Assembly (NCBI GenBank): GCA_037045055.1
Contig: JBAOHJ010000001.1
Coordinates: forward strand, 372,001 to 436,000
Length of the DNA stretch: 64,000 nt
Reading direction: 5' to 3'
DNA from: Phosphoribacter sp037045055
Lineage (GTDB): Bacteria > Actinomycetota > Actinomycetes > Actinomycetales > Dermatophilaceae
Below are positions 63,432 through 64,000 of the stretch, one piece after another; position 1 is the stretch's first letter; every line of letters starts with the position of its first letter. Position numbers and translations under genes: made by a program. Below the pieces are notes generated by a model. The model was not told the origin of the DNA, did no database searches, and saw only the letters and a program-made list of their open reading frames with translations.

Positions 63432-64000
63432 TCAGGCGATCCCCCACAGCTTCTTGTATGCCGCGCGGTAGTCGACGTTCCCTTCGTAGTCCTTGCCGGC
63501 CGCCGGCAGGTTGTGGTCGGCGTCGATGATGAGCATGCCGTCGCCCTGCACCTGCGGCGCCTCGCCGTTGAGCAGGCGGATGGCGGTGTCGACCGAGCCA
63601 TAGGCGCCCCACGGGGTGGCGTACCCGACCACGCCGTTCTGGCCCTGCTTGTTGCGGATCAGGTCCATGCTCGTGTTGTCGCCGAACCCGGTGACCACGG
63701 TGAGGTTGGCCGGGAAGCGACCGGAGGACATGATCGCCTGCGACATGCCGGCGAGCATCCACCCGCCGACCGGCACGGCCACCGAGTTGGCCGAGGGGTT
63801 CTGCAGCAGCGCGGTGGAGAACTTCGACGCCGCGGTGTTGGCGTTGAAGTCGTTGTTGGCGATCTCCAACGTCGACACGATCGAGCACCCCGAGCAGGTG
63901 GCCAGCTCCTTCTTGAAGCCTTCGGCGATCCACGGGCCCCACAGCGGGTCGGTGAAGGCCAGCAGCAGGACCTTGGCGGTGCCGTTGGTCTTGCCGATGA
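63432..64000 (-). CDS. sugar ABC transporter substrate-binding protein (C-terminal part)
   Basis: The frame runs from its stop at 63432 to the window edge without interruption (189 codons); the start is outside. It has the periplasmic-binding-protein type 1 fold of sugar binders: KVLLLAFTDPLWGPWIAEGF, then SVAVPVGGWMLAGMSQAI, TVVTGFGDNTSMDLI and VVGYATPWGAYGSVDTAIRLL. It is first of a three-gene import operon (binding protein, ATPase, permease), 78 bases before the ATPase. Ligand unknown. Confidence 0.9.
   Translation of the reverse strand, partial: IGKTNGTAKVLLLAFTDPLWGPWIAEGFKKELATCSGCSIVSTLEIANNDFNANTAASKFSTALLQNPSANSVAVPVGGWMLAGMSQAIMSSGRFPANLTVVTGFGDNTSMDLIRNKQGQNGVVGYATPWGAYGSVDTAIRLLNGEAPQVQGDGMLIIDADHNLPAAGKDYEGNVDYRAAYKKLWGIA

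Overview
The window is 64 kb of very GC-rich DNA with high GC at third codon positions. It comes from an actinobacterium: it carries a Pup-proteasome system (pup, dop, prcB, prcA, pafA and the ARC/Mpa ATPase), mycothiol biosynthesis (mshC, plus a DinB-fold family that often uses mycothiol), an F420-type luciferase-like oxidoreductase, and several actinobacterial families of unknown function (DUF3000, DUF3090, SCO1664-like, DUF3054). Gene content and the dense GTATGCC/GGCATAC word suggest Micrococcales, perhaps Intrasporangiaceae-like; that placement is inference. I see no tRNA, rRNA, CRISPR array, transposase or integrase.

Layout. At 1-3.6 kb are the start of a LigD-type polymerase gene (runs off the left edge), msrB, a DUF4349 lipoprotein and an EamA transporter. 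At 3.7-9 kb is a co-directional block: DUF3000, ribonuclease D, thiolase and a FadB-like beta-oxidation enzyme. A MurA-like enzyme fused to an XRE helix-turn-helix follows at 9.1 kb, with a palindrome just upstream. An HxlR regulator and a methyltransferase are divergent at 10.7-12.3 kb. A long minus-strand series (12.3-22 kb) holds an alpha/beta hydrolase, dxs, a small unknown protein, two FKBP isomerases, pafA, prcA, prcB, pup and dop. The last four junctions are tight, and prcA/prcB/pup are joined by 4-base start/stop overlaps. About 6.6 kb of other genes (phosphoketolase, esterase, a divergent PRPP synthetase, DUF3054, VOC, a maleylpyruvate-isomerase-like protein, acyl-CoA-binding protein) separates dop from the ARC/Mpa gene at 28.5 kb. 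After ARC come trmI, an M50/CBS membrane protease, metH, a RecB-like nuclease, a HAD phosphatase and a PAC2 protein.

From 39 to 43 kb, mshC is followed upstream by a SCO1664-like kinase-fold protein, DUF3090 and a histidine phosphatase, all on the minus strand, then divergent corA. From 43.8 to 53.5 kb are uppP with an LLM oxidoreductase, an acidic protein, a tiny membrane protein, an M20 peptidase, two convergent acyl-CoA dehydrogenases, a fused carboxyltransferase and an SGNH hydrolase. From 53.5 kb to the right edge the content looks accessory and catabolic: two SDR enzymes, gene remnants in shifting frames, an old-yellow-enzyme/dienoyl-CoA-reductase-like flavoenzyme, two divergent similar LysR regulators and a ribose-type ABC importer whose binding-protein gene runs off the edge.

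The strongest non-gene signal is the word GTATGCC/GGCATAC (often CGGTATGCCGC). I count about 65 copies, roughly equal in both orientations, in genes of every kind, in different reading frames and around start codons and promoters. The best candidate for an undescribed gene system is the SCO1664-like / DUF3090 / phosphatase trio beside mshC; the XRE-MurA fusion with its upstream palindrome is the best regulatory lead.
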